Source: Mermis nigrescens
Lineage: Eukaryota; Nematoda; Enoplea; Mermithida; Mermithidae
Direction of reading: 5' to 3'
DNA: 64,000 bases
Assembly: GCA_036768485.1 (NCBI GenBank)
Contig: JAVLUZ010000150.1
Coordinates: 1,750,164-1,814,163, forward strand
The position numbers and the translations under genes were made by a program. Of this stretch, positions 21,405 through 34,400 are shown in pieces. Position 1 is the stretch's first letter. Each line of letters starts with the position of its first letter. Under the pieces are notes generated by a model. The model was not told the DNA's origin. It did no database searches and was given only the letters and a program-made list of their open reading frames with translations.

Positions 21405-21585
21405 AAGTCACGAAGTTTCGGCGCTTCGCGCCATATACAGATTTTGGACTGTATTTTGTATAATAAAAGTAATTGTTTTCATTGTTTCTCGAAATTGTTT
21501 TATGTGTTTGCGTTCTAGAAAGAACGAGCTTTGTCCGAAACGTCAAAAATCAGTGTTTTTGACGTGATATATTGTTTTTTAGCCC
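21405..21585 (+). repeat. Dispersed block with the palindrome GGCGCTTCGCGCC
   Basis: A roughly 180-bp non-coding block (TTCGGCGCTTCGCGCCAT, then TAGAAAGAACGAG and a run around AAACGTCAAAAA) recurs at about 24225-24405, 24775-24960, 59845-60010, 62745-62900 and 63575-63750, with a partial match near 27975. Function unknown. Confidence 0.6.
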
Positions 21586-22230
21586 AACAAAGGCATTGTT
21601 TAGGACTGACCCAGCCAGAATTTTCATGCTGTTTATGTATGCTAGGCGCATTTGAGTTAAAGAATTTTAATGAGTAAGACTAGGATTATCCAAATGCTCA
21701 TGTAGAGAGGGGGTTTGCCGGTCTCGAAATAAAGATCAAAAATGAATAGAAATTTAAGTTTTTAGCGAAAGAGCTCGTAATTGGTCAGAAACTGTAGATT
21801 AGTGTGTTTTAGAAAATGTTGTTTAGCATTACGTTAGTACTTGAGACTATTCCGGCTCGAAAAGCTCCCTGACTGACAATCCAGAAGCAGGGCACAAACT
21901 ATGCGTGTAAATGGGTTAATTTGCATTTCGAATTTTTTATCATGAAAGTACAAATTTAAGAGGCGTTTTAGCACTAATAAATTCGATAGAAAAAATCACA
22001 AAATATAAATCTGTTGACCGTAAATAAACCAAAAAAATTCATCGATCAATACAACGGAAATGCGATCGACCACAGTTCTTCGGACATGATTCTTCTGACT
22101 CTCAAAATCAACGTTGCTATTTATCTACAATATAAACACTAATTTCAGGCATAATATGTTCGGAAAACTCAAAGCTTATACGAAATGTCCGAAAACAAAC
22201 AAATTAAAAAACACATTTCTAAAATAATCG

Positions 22231-22415
22231 CTAGCCATTAGCTCGTATTTTTGACCATAACTTATGCATCGTTTCGTTTATCCAATCAAATCGTGTCGGA
22301 AGAAATTCATACACATTTTCTTGAATTCCACGTACGGTACGATACTTGACTATAACAGCAATTATCGAATATCTACCGTCGTTTTGAAGACAAAAAACTG
22401 GACCACCAGAGTCAC
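22231..22415 (-). CDS. Serine protease last exon (Ser active site)
   Basis: Starts after the acceptor TTGTTTAG and encodes GDSGGPVFCLQNDGRYS through a C-terminal helix WINETMHKLWSK, then a stop. The reading that gives GDSGGP needs one nucleotide carried from the previous exon, but exon 25694-25543 ends in phase 0. Confidence 0.85.
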
Positions 22416-25400
22416 CTAAACAATAAATAAAAAGTTGAAACAAAAAACAACGCAGAACGACGATCAGGCTATAAATGGTGTTCTAAAATAATTGTAATTA
22501 CTACATGTTGAATCGTGCATTTAAGTAAAACGGAGGTAGTTCATGATCCTAGAAAAATAATCTAAATGACATGTTGATCACAATGATCAACTACTTTTAC
22601 AATTGATTTTCTGAATTCAACGTACGCTAATGAACAAGCTGGTATAAGGAAGAAAAGTCAGTCTGCTTAACTATCCTGATTATGATATTCTTAAACCGCG
22701 AAAATGGGCAGATTAATTGCGCAAGATGTGCGAAGAAGAATGGTACATTCAGTTGAAAATGTGAATGGGGTGGATTCAGGTTTTCCTGACAGGGAGCGGA
22801 ACCCCAAATTTTCCTAATAGTGTCAAAATTTGTCCGAAAAATCCCTCCATACTGCTTGAAATGACGGTTTTTCTGCCGTCGTTTGATAGACATAATCGTT
22901 TGTGATTCGAGAAAAGTTGGAAATTTCCGAAAATCTAGCGCGAAATTCTTGCGAAAACCGCCACAAAGCGCTAAAACAATACTCAAGAAATAATTGTTAA
23001 AACTTATAAATCCTTGTTTTGTACATAAACTACTCTTTTGACGTACAATTAAGGATTTCAGAGCGTCAAGAACATCAGTAAATGTCATTAGTAAGTACTA
23101 TCCTGCGCGAAGCGCTGAAAAAGCTTAAAAAATCACAAAAAATGGCCAGACTCATAAAAAATGCGCATTTCATTTGCGCCGAATATTTTTTGAAGACGGA
23201 GGACCCCTAAATCCGTAACTGACTGCAAAAAGAACGATAGTCAAACATAAAAGGTCAATACTGATTGATTCTCCGGCTCGCATAAATCAAAACGGAAGAC
23301 ATACAATTAAAAAATTTTAACAAACATACATGCTTTTTGGACGTAGTACTTATTTTATACAAATCAAGAACTAACACTAGCATTATTAAGGTCATCTTTG
23401 CAGAGGTTAAAAATACACCTAAGCAGCGGATTGCATTCTTTCCATGCTATTTTCATTCGTAGATGCACTAAGCAGGGTTTGCCGAAACCCGGATTTTTTT
23501 CTTTAGGAAGTGAGCGGCAATTTAAAGCTCAATATAATGCATTGAGTTTACGACGTATCTGCACAATTCTGATCGATCTCAATTAAGCTGATGTCTGTTC
23601 ATCCAGCAGTACTTACCGTATTGTTAACTAACGGGCAAAATATAACAAGATCGCAAACATTAAATGTTAAAATTATCTTTAAGAATTTTTCCCGGGTGAA
23701 ATTTTGTTGGAAAATTACTGACATTCAAACCAATCAGCATAAATCCACATTTCAAATGACAGGCGAAAGATTAATTGGAATTTTATCATACGTTTTCTTG
23801 AATGGGACTTTGAGGAGGGGTTTGATTCCTGCAGAATGGCAGCTGACCCCGCAAAATGGCCGCGACCACACATGGGCGTGGGGGGGTTTGGGGGGTATGC
23901 ATCCCCCAGAAGTTGAAATACCCCCCAGAAATCAAAATACCCCCCCCCCCAGAAATTTTTTTCTGCTTTTTCAGCAATTTTTTGATGCCATTGTATAGTG
24001 CTTGATGAGAAACGTCGAAAAATGGTGTTTTTCTCGCCATATGACCACTTTTAAGACCATTTTTTTGACCTTTGAAAATTTTTTCACCCCCCCCCTCCAG
24101 AAATTTTTCCACCCCCCCCCTTCCAGAATTTCGGTGCTGCCCACCTATGGCCGCGACCCCCAGAATTATGAATTTTGTTTTAAATTGCGAAAAGTGTGCC
24201 TTGTTATGCGATTTTAGCTCATTTTTGGCTCAAAACTCAAATTTTCGGCGCTATACATATTTTTGACTATATTTTGTCCGACGAACTCGACTTTTTCAAA
24301 TTTTTACGAAAATTCTTCAGGTTCTTATGTTCTAGAAAGAACGAGCATTGTCCGTAACGTCAAAAAGCGTGTTTTTTCTTACGTTACCCATCGTCTTTAG
24401 CCTAAAACGAAACTGTTTAGAAATTGTGGGCCTCATTCTCCAGACTTCCAGTGCTGTAGGTGAATGATTATTATCCCTGTCAATCTTAATGAACATTCAT
24501 AGCTTATATTTTCCTTTAAAAGATTTGTTAAGCAGGATAAATCATTTTAAATTTTCAAGCGGAGGAAGATCCAGGATATTCTCAAGAGAGTTTACCTAGT
24601 TTTTTAAACGACCAAAAATTTCATCAAAAATAATGATAGTACAAGCTTAGATGATCTTTGAGGGTTAGGGGTTTCTACCTTCTTTAATCCTAACAAAATT
24701 CTCGTTTTCGAAAAAATCTCCGATAAGTCCGTAGATAAGGTGATGTTTTAAGCGTTTTTAGCTACCTATTTGCTTCAAAGTGTCAAATATTCGGCGCTTC
24801 GCGCCATACACTTATGTTTGACTATATATTGTGTTCATTTTGTTTGAGTTTTCTTGATTTTTTTGGAATTTTTTATGTTTATATGCTCTAGAAAAATAGC
24901 ACATCGCCAGAAACGCTTAAAAACGGTATTTTTGACGCGTACCCACCATTTTTGAGCTCAAAGAAGGGACTTCAAAATGTCACTGATTGAGTTCCCATGC
25001 TATGCATGTCTGAATATGGGATGGTATTTTTCGTCTTTTGCGATGTCTAATTGCACTTGAAAACGTTTCTGGTTTAGCTTAATAATGTCCAAATATTTTG
25101 TGCAGGAGCTTGCGCTGTCGAAATCGCAAATAAATATTATTTTCTTAGGAAAAACAGGTGCCAAACGCAATCAAAAAATGTAAAAAAAAATTTGGATGGA
25201 CGCAGTTGAGGCCACCTTATGCTACAAAAATTGACTGAAAAGTTAGCGGTGAGAAGCACCATAAATTCATAGAATGTTTGCTAAAAAATTGAAATAAAAT
25301 CAAGTTAAAATGATAATTTTGCTCCAGAAACCGTTTAACAAAAAACAACACCTTGTTAATTTTGAAAAAATATATTTTAGAAATTTATTAGTGACAAATT

Positions 25401-28400
25401 CAAAATAATGAATTCGAATTACAGTGAATAGAAGCAGCACTTTCAGATCATTTTCCATTTCTTCAACAAGATATAAGATATTTTACGAAAAATTTACTGA
25501 CCCTGCTTGTATTGAAGGGGCTTCAGATTAGAAAGTACTCACTATGCCAGATCCAGCTTTCAAACCAGGACAATAACCTAGCGCCACGTTTTTCCTATTC
25601 AGTTGTTTCATAGCATCGACGTCCGTGAACCTATTACGAATTACCCTGGTATCTATACATCGAGGAACGCCCTCCGGGATGTATCTTGCCTCAACTACAA
25701 AAAATAAATGAAACAAAAATTTGATCGATGAAACCACACAGCTGTTAACATGTGCAGTTTACGAGAGACAATTAACGCAAACCAGCGGTGGATCTATGAT
25801 TTTCCTTACGGAGGGGCAGTAATCATGCCTGGGCGTGGGGGTTTGGGTGCGTGTGCACTCCCAGGAACCAAAATACCCCCACAATTTAATTTTTGATTTT
25901 TCCTGTTTTTGTCCGCAATGTTTTGATGCCAATGGATAGTGCTCGATAGGAAACGTTGAAAAATGGTGTTTTTTCCGCCTTACCCTTATTTTTAAGGTCA
26001 TTACCTTCGAAAAAATCTTGCACCCCTCCAGAACTTTGGTGCCCCCCAAATATGGCAGTATCCCAATTTTTCCAAAGCGCTCACAAAATAGGTCCAAAAA
26101 TTAGCCATATACGAGCGCGTTTTTCAGCGTTTAACGTTGTCTAATTCCATTTAAAATCGCTTTTTGCGCAACATATTTTCGAAAAATTTAAAATTGTCGG
26201 CAATTTATTTCGAAAAAAATAACTTCGATCTAAGCGATAACTCAGCGAGATGCACCGGAAAATTTGTAAAATTTAGGCGAAGGACACTAAGAAGCTTATT
26301 TTATGACTAGATTTCCTGTATTCGCAGCATTTGACGCGAAACCTGAAAGTATTAAAAAGTTATAGTCGAAAATAGGATAAATCTATGCTGAAATAGTTGC
26401 TTCTGCTCTTGAAATTGGTTTGAAACTAGTGTTGTAAAAGATAAGGATTTTTTGCAAGATAAAAGATAAAGATATAGTTGGAATTTCAAAATCTAAAATA
26501 TAAAGATAAAGATAAAGATAAGGATAAAAAATTAAGAAAGATAAAGATAAAGATAATTTGCAAGATAAAGGAACCAAAAAGATAAAGATAAAGATAAAGT
26601 GTAATTATGGTCGCCTGGACCTATAGGCTGTTTCATTTAACTTTGTAGTTTTCGAAAAAGTTTGAAGCGGTTACAAAAGTGTTTTAAACTAATACAATAA
26701 ATATGACATATTACAGTATGTTGAGTCATATAGAGACGTATGCTTGTTTTGAGGCGCATTACTGCATCAAAAGTTTAAATCGCATTTTTAGCCTGATTCT
26801 TGTGGAAAATTTCAGAAGAAAACCCCAAAGTTAGATGAAACAGAGGAGAATGTTGTATGTGAAGTGCACTAAACCAGAGTTGGTGGTGCAAAGCAGCCAA
26901 CTGAATGCCTAACTTTTACACCTGAGGTCAAAGAGGTAATAGGCATGAAGCACACGTAAATGTAGGTTTGGGGGTTTACCTGCGATATCTAACTGACCCA
27001 CCTAATACTACTACTGGCCAGCCACGCAACTGGCCGCCCTATTTTGGTGGGGAATCAACACCAATTTTGGGGGACTAGGCCTAAAATGGCCAAAAATAGC
27101 ACAAAATAACGTTTAAAAAGTCCTATCTACTGAATTTTGAGGGTTCCGGCCGGACCCTTCCATTCCCCTCCCAGAGCTATGTGCCTGCTACTCGCTGATA
27201 GCAAGTCATTTCTTTCTTTTCACAAGCATCAAAACGAAAACGGAAACAATGGGTAAAATCCGGAAATGGAAACGATGTGTAAAAGCCGGAAACGGAGGTG
27301 GAAACGATCCAAATCACCGGAACCGGGGTTTCCCAAGTAGGGCCCATCAGGATGAACACCACACCTTGGCGTGGGGAGGGGGTTGGGGGGATTTGCACCC
27401 CCCCCCTAGAAACCAGAATACCCTCCCCCAGAAATCGAAATAACCCCCAGCATAAAATTTTTGCAATTTTTTTCGTTTTTTTCAATTTTTTGGTGCCAAT
27501 GGATAGTGCTTGATGAGAAATGTCGAAAAATGGTGTTTTTATCACCATACCACCATTTTAGGGCCATTTTTTGACCTTCAAAAAATCTTGCTCCCCCTAG
27601 AATTTTCTTGCTGCCCACGTATGATGAACACCCCAAACCCCGTTTCCGGCTGAATTTCACCCACTTAAGGGGGATTTAGTGGTCGGGAAGTGGGTACCCC
27701 ATTATTCATATGAGAAGCTGACCCCGGTTCCGTTGAAAGTTTCTCCGACCTAAGGGTAGTCCAAAGTGCCGTAAACGGGGTTCCAAAAGAAGGGCACATC
27801 AGGGTCGAAACCCTCAACCCCGTTTCCGGCAAAACCTTACGCATGGAAACAGCGTTTTTTGTATTCGGAAAAGATTTTTCCCGATGTACAAAATCTTTCC
27901 GGGACCGTCTTTGTACATGTGCAACGATTTTTGGGAAGTCAAAAATTTAAAAAAGGTCTAGAATTCGAAAAAATTTTCGGCACTTCGCGCCTAAATGAGT
28001 AATTGTTGGTTCTATATATCTTTATAATTGTCGCGCCCTTTTAAGACGATTCTTGGTGATTTTTGCCTTTAGAGACCCAGAAATTAGCTGAAATACACTA
28101 CCAAAAGTCGAACAACTCTGTTTTTACAACACTAAAATTGCCACTGTACCACATTTTAGTACACAAAAATTTGCATGTACGATATGTACAAAGACTTTTA
28201 GGGACCATCTTTGTACATGTACAAACTTACCTTGTACAAAAAAACGCTCCATGGAATGGGGGTTTAGGGGCTTGGAAACAGGGTACCCCATTATCCACAT
28301 ATGTAGCTGACCCCTGCTCCGTTGGAGGTTTCTCCGCCCTGGGGGCAGTCCAAAGTGCCGGAATCGGGGTTCCGTAAGCAGGGCTCAGCAGGGTCAACAC

Positions 28401-31400
28401 CCCCAACCCCGTTTTGGCAAAATTTTACCAATAGAATGGGGGCTTAGGGACTAGGAAATTTAGTAGCTCATTATTCATACACGTAGCTCACCCCACTTCC
28501 ATCGGGTGTTTCTCTGCTCTGAGGGTAGTCCAAAGTAGCGGAACCGGGGTTCCCCAAGTAGGAACCCTCAGGGTCAACACCCGCAACCCCGTTTCCGGCA
28601 AAGTTTTACCAATGGAAGGGGGTTTAGGGGCGCGGAAATGGAGTACCTCATTATTCATTTATGTAGCTGACCCCGGTTCCGTCGTGGGTTTCTTCGCACC
28701 TGGGGTTGGTCCAAAGTGGCGCAACCGGGGTTCCCAAAGTAGGACCTATTAATGTAAACCCCCAACCCCGTTTCCGGCTAAATTTCTTCCACCAAAGGGA
28801 GTTTAGGAACTCAGAAACGGGGTATTCCATTATTCATTTGAGAGACCCCGTTTCCGTCAGGGGTTTCTCCGCCCTGGAAGAAGTCCAAAGTCCTGGAACA
28901 GGGGTCGCAAGTAGGGCCCATCAGGGTCATCAACACCTCAACCCCTGTTCCGAAAATTTTTCATTTACTGAAGGAGGGTTTAGGGGCTCGGAAATGGGGT
29001 AGATCATAATTCAAATGTATAGCTAAACCCTGTTCCGTTGGGGGTTTCGTCGCTCTGGGGGCAGTCCAAAGTGCCGTAGCCGGGTTCACCAAGTAGGACC
29101 TATTAATTTGAACACCCTCAACCCTGTTTCCGGCAAAATTTCTCCCAATCAAGGGGGGTTTAGGGGCTCGAAAACGGGGTACCCATTATTCATATATGTA
29201 CATGGGTAAAATTTTGCCTGGAAACGGGGTTGGGGGTGTTGACCTTAATGGGTCCTACTTGCGAATATCCAGTTCCGCCACTTTGGACCACTCCAAGGGC
29301 AGAGAAACCCCCAAATGAACAGGGGTCAGATACATATATGAATAATGAGCTACTAAGTTTCCTAGTCCCTAAACACCCATTCTATGGGTAACATTTTGCC
29401 AAAAACGGGGTTGGGGGTCTTGAACCTGATGGGCCCTACTTACGGAACCCCGGTTCCGGCACTTTAGACTACCCCCGGGGCGGAGAAACCACCGACGGAG
29501 CCGGGGTCAGCTACATATATGAATCATGGGGTACCCTGTTTCCAAGCCCCTAAACCCCTCTTCAGTGGGAGAAAATTGGCTGGAAATGAGGTTGGGGTTT
29601 TCACCCTGATGGGCTTAACGTGGGGAACCCCGCTTCCAGCACTTTGGACCACCCCAGGGCGGAGAAACCCCCAACGCAACCGGGGTCAGCTTCACATATA
29701 AATAATGGGGTACCTGTTCCCGAGCCCCTAAACTTTCCTTCAGTGGGTGAAATTCAGCCGGAAACGGGGTTAGGGGTGTTGACCCTGATGGACCCTACTT
29801 GGGGAACCGCGGTACCGGCACTTTGGACCACCCCCAGGGCGGTGAAACCACCGATGGAACCGGGGTCAGCTTCACATATGAATAATGGGGTACCCCGTTT
29901 CCGAGCCCCTTCCCATTCAGTGTGAGAAAATTTACCGAAAACGAGGTTGGGGTATTGAAATTAATAGCTCCTACTTGGGGAACCCTGGTCCTCCACTTTG
30001 GACCACTCCCAGGGTGATGTGATACCGCGTTTCCAAGCCCCTAGACCCCCCAGAATGGGAGAAATTTTGCTGGAAACGAAGTTGGGGTCGTTCACATTGA
30101 TAGGTCCTACTTAGGGAACCCCAGTTCCGCCACTTTAGGCCACCCTAGGGCAAAGAAACCCCCGACGAAACCGGGTTCAGCTTCAGAATTGTATTATGGG
30201 GTACCCCATTTCGGAGCCCCTAACCTCCACTTCCGTGGGTGAAATTTTGCCGGAAACGGGGTTGGGTGTGTTGACCCTGATGGGCTCTACTTGGGGAACT
30301 CCCTTTCCGGCACTTTAGATTACCCTCAGAGCGGGAAACCCCCAACGGAACTGTGTGCGAAATATTATAACTACGTTTCCATTTCCGTATTTTGCCCATC
30401 GTTTCTGCTTCCATTTCCGTTTCCGGATTTTACCCACACCCTCGATATACGGGCATTAGGTTGGGCCGCACTTCGTAGGGTTTGAACAATCGTTTTCTTT
30501 TCTTTTCTTGTATTACAGTAAAACTTGAATCCGTCTAAATGTATTTCACGGATTACGTGCTAACTTATGAACATACTTTATCTTTTTTAGCAAGATAAAT
30601 TCCTGTCAAAAAGATAAAGATAAAGATAAAGATAGCCTGTGATTTTCCTAAAAGATAAAGATAAAGATAAAGATAAAATAAAGAAATCGTCAAGATAAAG
30701 ATAAAGATATCTTTATCTTTATCTTCAACTTGCTAAAAAGATAAAGATAAAGATATCTTTTACAACACTATTTGAAACCTATCCCATGAGCAAAAAATTA
30801 TTTTCAGGTCGCCAATAAAGTACAGAAACCTAATATTGTCGATCCATTACACATGTCATACTACTTTGTATATGATGAAAAAATTTACGATCTATGGCTC
30901 CAAAGCCACACATGTGACATATTTCATCAAACTCGGTGTTGGGATCGACATCACTTCTCGATAAGCATAAAGGAGCGACATACTGATTGAATGTAATCCT
31001 GCTTGAAAATTCGACTAACGCCATGTCGTTCTTGTTAGGACAATGTCCACGGAGCGGCTTCAACTTTCTTATTTCAACCCTTACAGCATGTGGTGTCAGG
31101 AAACGCATATCCGGTCGCCCAAACCAAACTTCGAGATCACTGATTAAAGCAATGATTTATACTTTTATTACTCTCGCTCGCCCAATATTGATGTTCTTCC
31201 ATGGTGTACAATTTTTGTGGATATCATATCATTTACATTTGTATGGAAGTTGACCAGAAAATGTGGAATAACATAGTTTTTATGCTATTTTAGCAATTCT
31301 ACCAGCTTTTGTGATGATTTTTGTCCGAAAAAGCTCCGCGACGGGTGCACCTTTGGTAAAAACTTCAGAATGAAAATATATAAATTTTCTGGGGAAAATA

Positions 31401-34400
31401 TGCCAAAATGAAGGTCTAAAACGTTTATAATCAAATAATTTCTACAAGTGTAAAAAACTGATTACAAACAGTATGCTACCGCAGTTTTTACGCCATGTTA
31501 GCATTTTGCTAGTTTGAGGTCATTTACTCTCAAAAAAGCTCCCGACCTTCCAGACCAGCTTTCCTTTGCATTTGCTAATTTTTGCGACTCAGAAAGGTTC
31601 TGAGATTTGGTGGGCAGGGAAAATAAAACTATCGTGGACATCACTAATTTTTTTGCTGAAGTTGGTTTTTCTTTATTGATCCTTAAATGGTTTATCAAGA
31701 TGGCATGCAAAATTTCCCCAGCGATATCTGTATGATCTATAGCAAATGAGCATTGCTAATCCATTACTCATGTCATATATCCATGATATATCATGTAAAA
31801 GTTATGACTATGAGCAATGTATACGTAAAGTAAGGTTGCTGTAGCTCATAAGAAAATGACTGGGGGAATTTCCGCACAAATTCCATTCATCATTTCCTTT
31901 CCTTTCGTGTCATTAGTAAAAATCATACTATACGGCTTTGAAATTTTAAGGGAAGTCAGTCGCTAAATTTTTTAAAATGTATATTAAGGCTATAGACGAT
32001 GGGTTTACGTCAAAAACTCAATTTTTTATGTTTTAGACAATTCAAATTTCTTCGAAAATTATAACATTAAAAAATTCGTGTAAATTAGACAAAATTTAGT
32101 AAAAAAATTAGTAAACGACGCGAAGAGATGAAAATTTAATACTTTCGACTCGGTTAAAACTCACACATTTTGCGATTTTTCGGGAACTCAGCAATCCTTG
32201 GGGTCGCAGTTGCTTCCATTTTGCGGGTTAGGTGGGGGTCAGTAGCCATCCAGGGGAGCCTAAAAACCAAGCTTCGTCAGGAACATGTACAAATGACAAC
32301 GACAGCTTTTTTCGTAAGGATTTACGACTCCTCGAAATTCAGCTCTAAAAATTTAAACTTTCGATAGCAGAAATGCTCATTTAAGATTGTCTGTATAAGA
32401 TTTTTTTCTCCCGGAAATTAAAATAAGTACAAAAATTAAAGATGAAAAAACAATTTTTGACAAGTCAAAAATTTCTGCTTTTTATGCCTATCATATCTGC
32501 GTTTAGTAATTTTAGATTCAGTAAAGGCCCTCGGGGCAATGCGGACCAAAAATTGCTGAAAAAATAAGCGTGATTGTTGGCAACGATATAGTGTGATTAA
32601 ATGATATAAAATAAAAGCGTACGATGTCCTAACGAATTCGTATATGTAGAAACAATGAGCAGCAGTGATTCCAAACCATGTAGATGTATCAAGATCACTC
32701 ATTGCGATCAGGGATACGCCACAATGACGGACATCACCGTAGTACATTACGCCAAACCAGGGTATGGAGTATGGCGCAGCGCTTGCCGCTTGATCGCCGA
32801 TAATTCGTTTTAGCTTCGGTTGATTTTGGGATGTAGCAACTGGAGACAATCCTACGCCACAGCCACGATATGGACCACTGCTTATCGCTCTTTCAAACTC
32901 AATAGCTAGATATGAAAATATCTTAATTTCTTAAGTTAAAATTTTCGATTTTTAAAATTGACAAATACTTTTTTGTTGGCTATTATACCTATTTTGCAAC
33001 CATTTTGGTTCAAAAAGCTTTCGAAAAATCTCGAAAGTTACGACATTTTCGTGCGAAACGAAAAAATTATTAAAATTTTTTTTGAATCCTGCCCGGAAAA
33101 TTCGTGATATTTAGGCAGAAGCACGTTTGGAAGCTTGATTTACTGCACGATTTCCTGTTTTGTTGCATTTGACGCGAAACGTCGAAAAGTTATGCTTGAA
33201 AATAGAAGAAAACCAAACTTAAATAGATGTTTATACTGTTTTAATTGTTTTGAAACCTATTTCATGAACAGAAAATGCTTTCTAGATCGTTCAGAAAATA
33301 AATAAATTTCATTGATTAGTAACATCCAGCGAGAAGCGCCAAAAATAATTTGAGAAATTATGGTCGCTGACGCCCGAAAATCATTGTAAATTACATATCC
33401 ATTCTTTATCTCGCCACAATAGCGGGAAGGGGTCGCCCCTTCGCCCCTGCCCTCCTTTAAATCCGCTCTGACCAGAAACGATTTTGGATAAAGTTTCCAC
33501 GTCAGAAAGTGGTACATACTCTGCACGTAATAAATTAATTTTTGATATTTTTTGGACTGCTGCGGAAATTTGGGAGTCACTTGCAGAGATCCTGATACCA
33601 CCACTGGTCACAAAAGAACGATTTGGCTTTGTGTAAGACAAAACCACTTAGCACATTGCTTAAAGCAGCTGCTTCTAAGTCTATTTGAAAACAATTAAAT
33701 TTCCTTCACTTCCCTTCTTATATTTTATCGCAGTTTTTCCTTTTTCGAATCAAATGACCGCTTAAAATAAAAAATAGAGCTGTGATAATTTCAGAAGCAT
33801 CAAGATCGCGACATCATGAAAACATCAAGAATAAAAAATTGAATCGGGAACCCCCACCCCCCTTCACCCGCAGATTAGACTAGATCCCAGAATTTAATTT
33901 TTGATGCTTTTTTTGGCGATTTCGTCCCATTTAGTCCTCCGAAATTTCGTTGCTGCCCATTTATTGCAATAGACACCTCGACTTCTTAGACAATCAGATG
34001 CAGAATATTGGGGGAGGGAGTCTGGAAGATAAAGCATCTTTGAAAAAATCAGTAAGAATTAAACTAGGAATGCAATGAGTAAGAAACTCAACAGATTTAA
34101 AATAATAGCAAAGTCTGCACTTACAAGCAATTCGTCATGAATCATAAGAAAAGTAAGTATCTACTGCTGAAACTTACGATGCTTGCATAATAGCACTGTA
34201 TAATATGTGCTTTTGAACATAAAGTGGGCCAGCTTGCCCTCGTTAGCCAACGCAGTGTCATGTAGAAGGCACAGATCAGCATCGGCCAGATGAGTGACTG
34301 AATGACAAGATTGATACTTGTAGCATATAAACCAACAGTGAATTGAACACCGTATGCCTTCAAAGCGAGCGACAATGTCAAAAGGATTAAAGCCAATGCT

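Larger units (their letters stand above)
20488..25210 (+). repeat. Segmental duplication, copy A
   Basis: Aligns in the same orientation with 58758-64000. Paired landmarks: TGCCCGATTTTTCTTTG (20508 and 58780), TTTGAATGAATTTTTGGGTG (21098 and 59341), GACGTGATATATTGTTTTTT (21558 and 59988), the serine protease exon (22231 and 60416), and ATTATCCTGATTATGATATT (near 22670 and 61445; copy A reads CTATCCTG). The copies differ by substitutions, MITE insertions and one roughly 590-bp block present only in copy B. Confidence 0.88.
27300..29200 (+). repeat. 179-bp satellite array, left arm
   Basis: Successive units marked by GTCCAAAGT begin near 28348, 28528, 28709, 28886 and 29065, a spacing of 177-181 bp. 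Each has AACCGGGGTTCC, CAACCCCGTTTCCGG, GGGTTTAGGGGC and an ATTATTCATAT block. The array is interrupted by MITE-1 and by a 396-bp TIR element. Confidence 0.88.
26427..30770. mobile_element. 4344-bp hAT-bounded element filled with satellite, in the protease intron
   Basis: Ends are inverted copies of TAGTGTTGTAAAAGAT, flanked by a perfect 8-bp TSD TTTGAAAC (26419-26426 and 30771-30778). Both ends continue into GATAAA-rich subterminal repeats (26440-26600 and 30595-30760). Inside are a MITE-3 copy, a MITE-1 copy and two opposed arrays of a 179-bp satellite. No transposase frame is seen. A related site without the element lies at about 33200-33300 (GTTTTGAAACCTATTTCATG). Confidence 0.88.

Noticed and set aside
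28063..29925. Frames over the 179-bp satellite (60-104 codons)
   Set aside because: Repetitive translations of the satellite without any protein motif.
27300..30350. CRISPR-like regularity of the GGGGTTCC repeats
   Set aside because: Units are 179 bp, contiguous and similar over their whole length, with no spacers; this is a satellite in a eukaryotic intron.
34142..34396. Very hydrophobic minus-strand frame that could suggest a chemoreceptor exon
   Set aside because: It has a stop inside the splice-bounded exon, and the alternative frame fits the phases of the protease exons on both sides.
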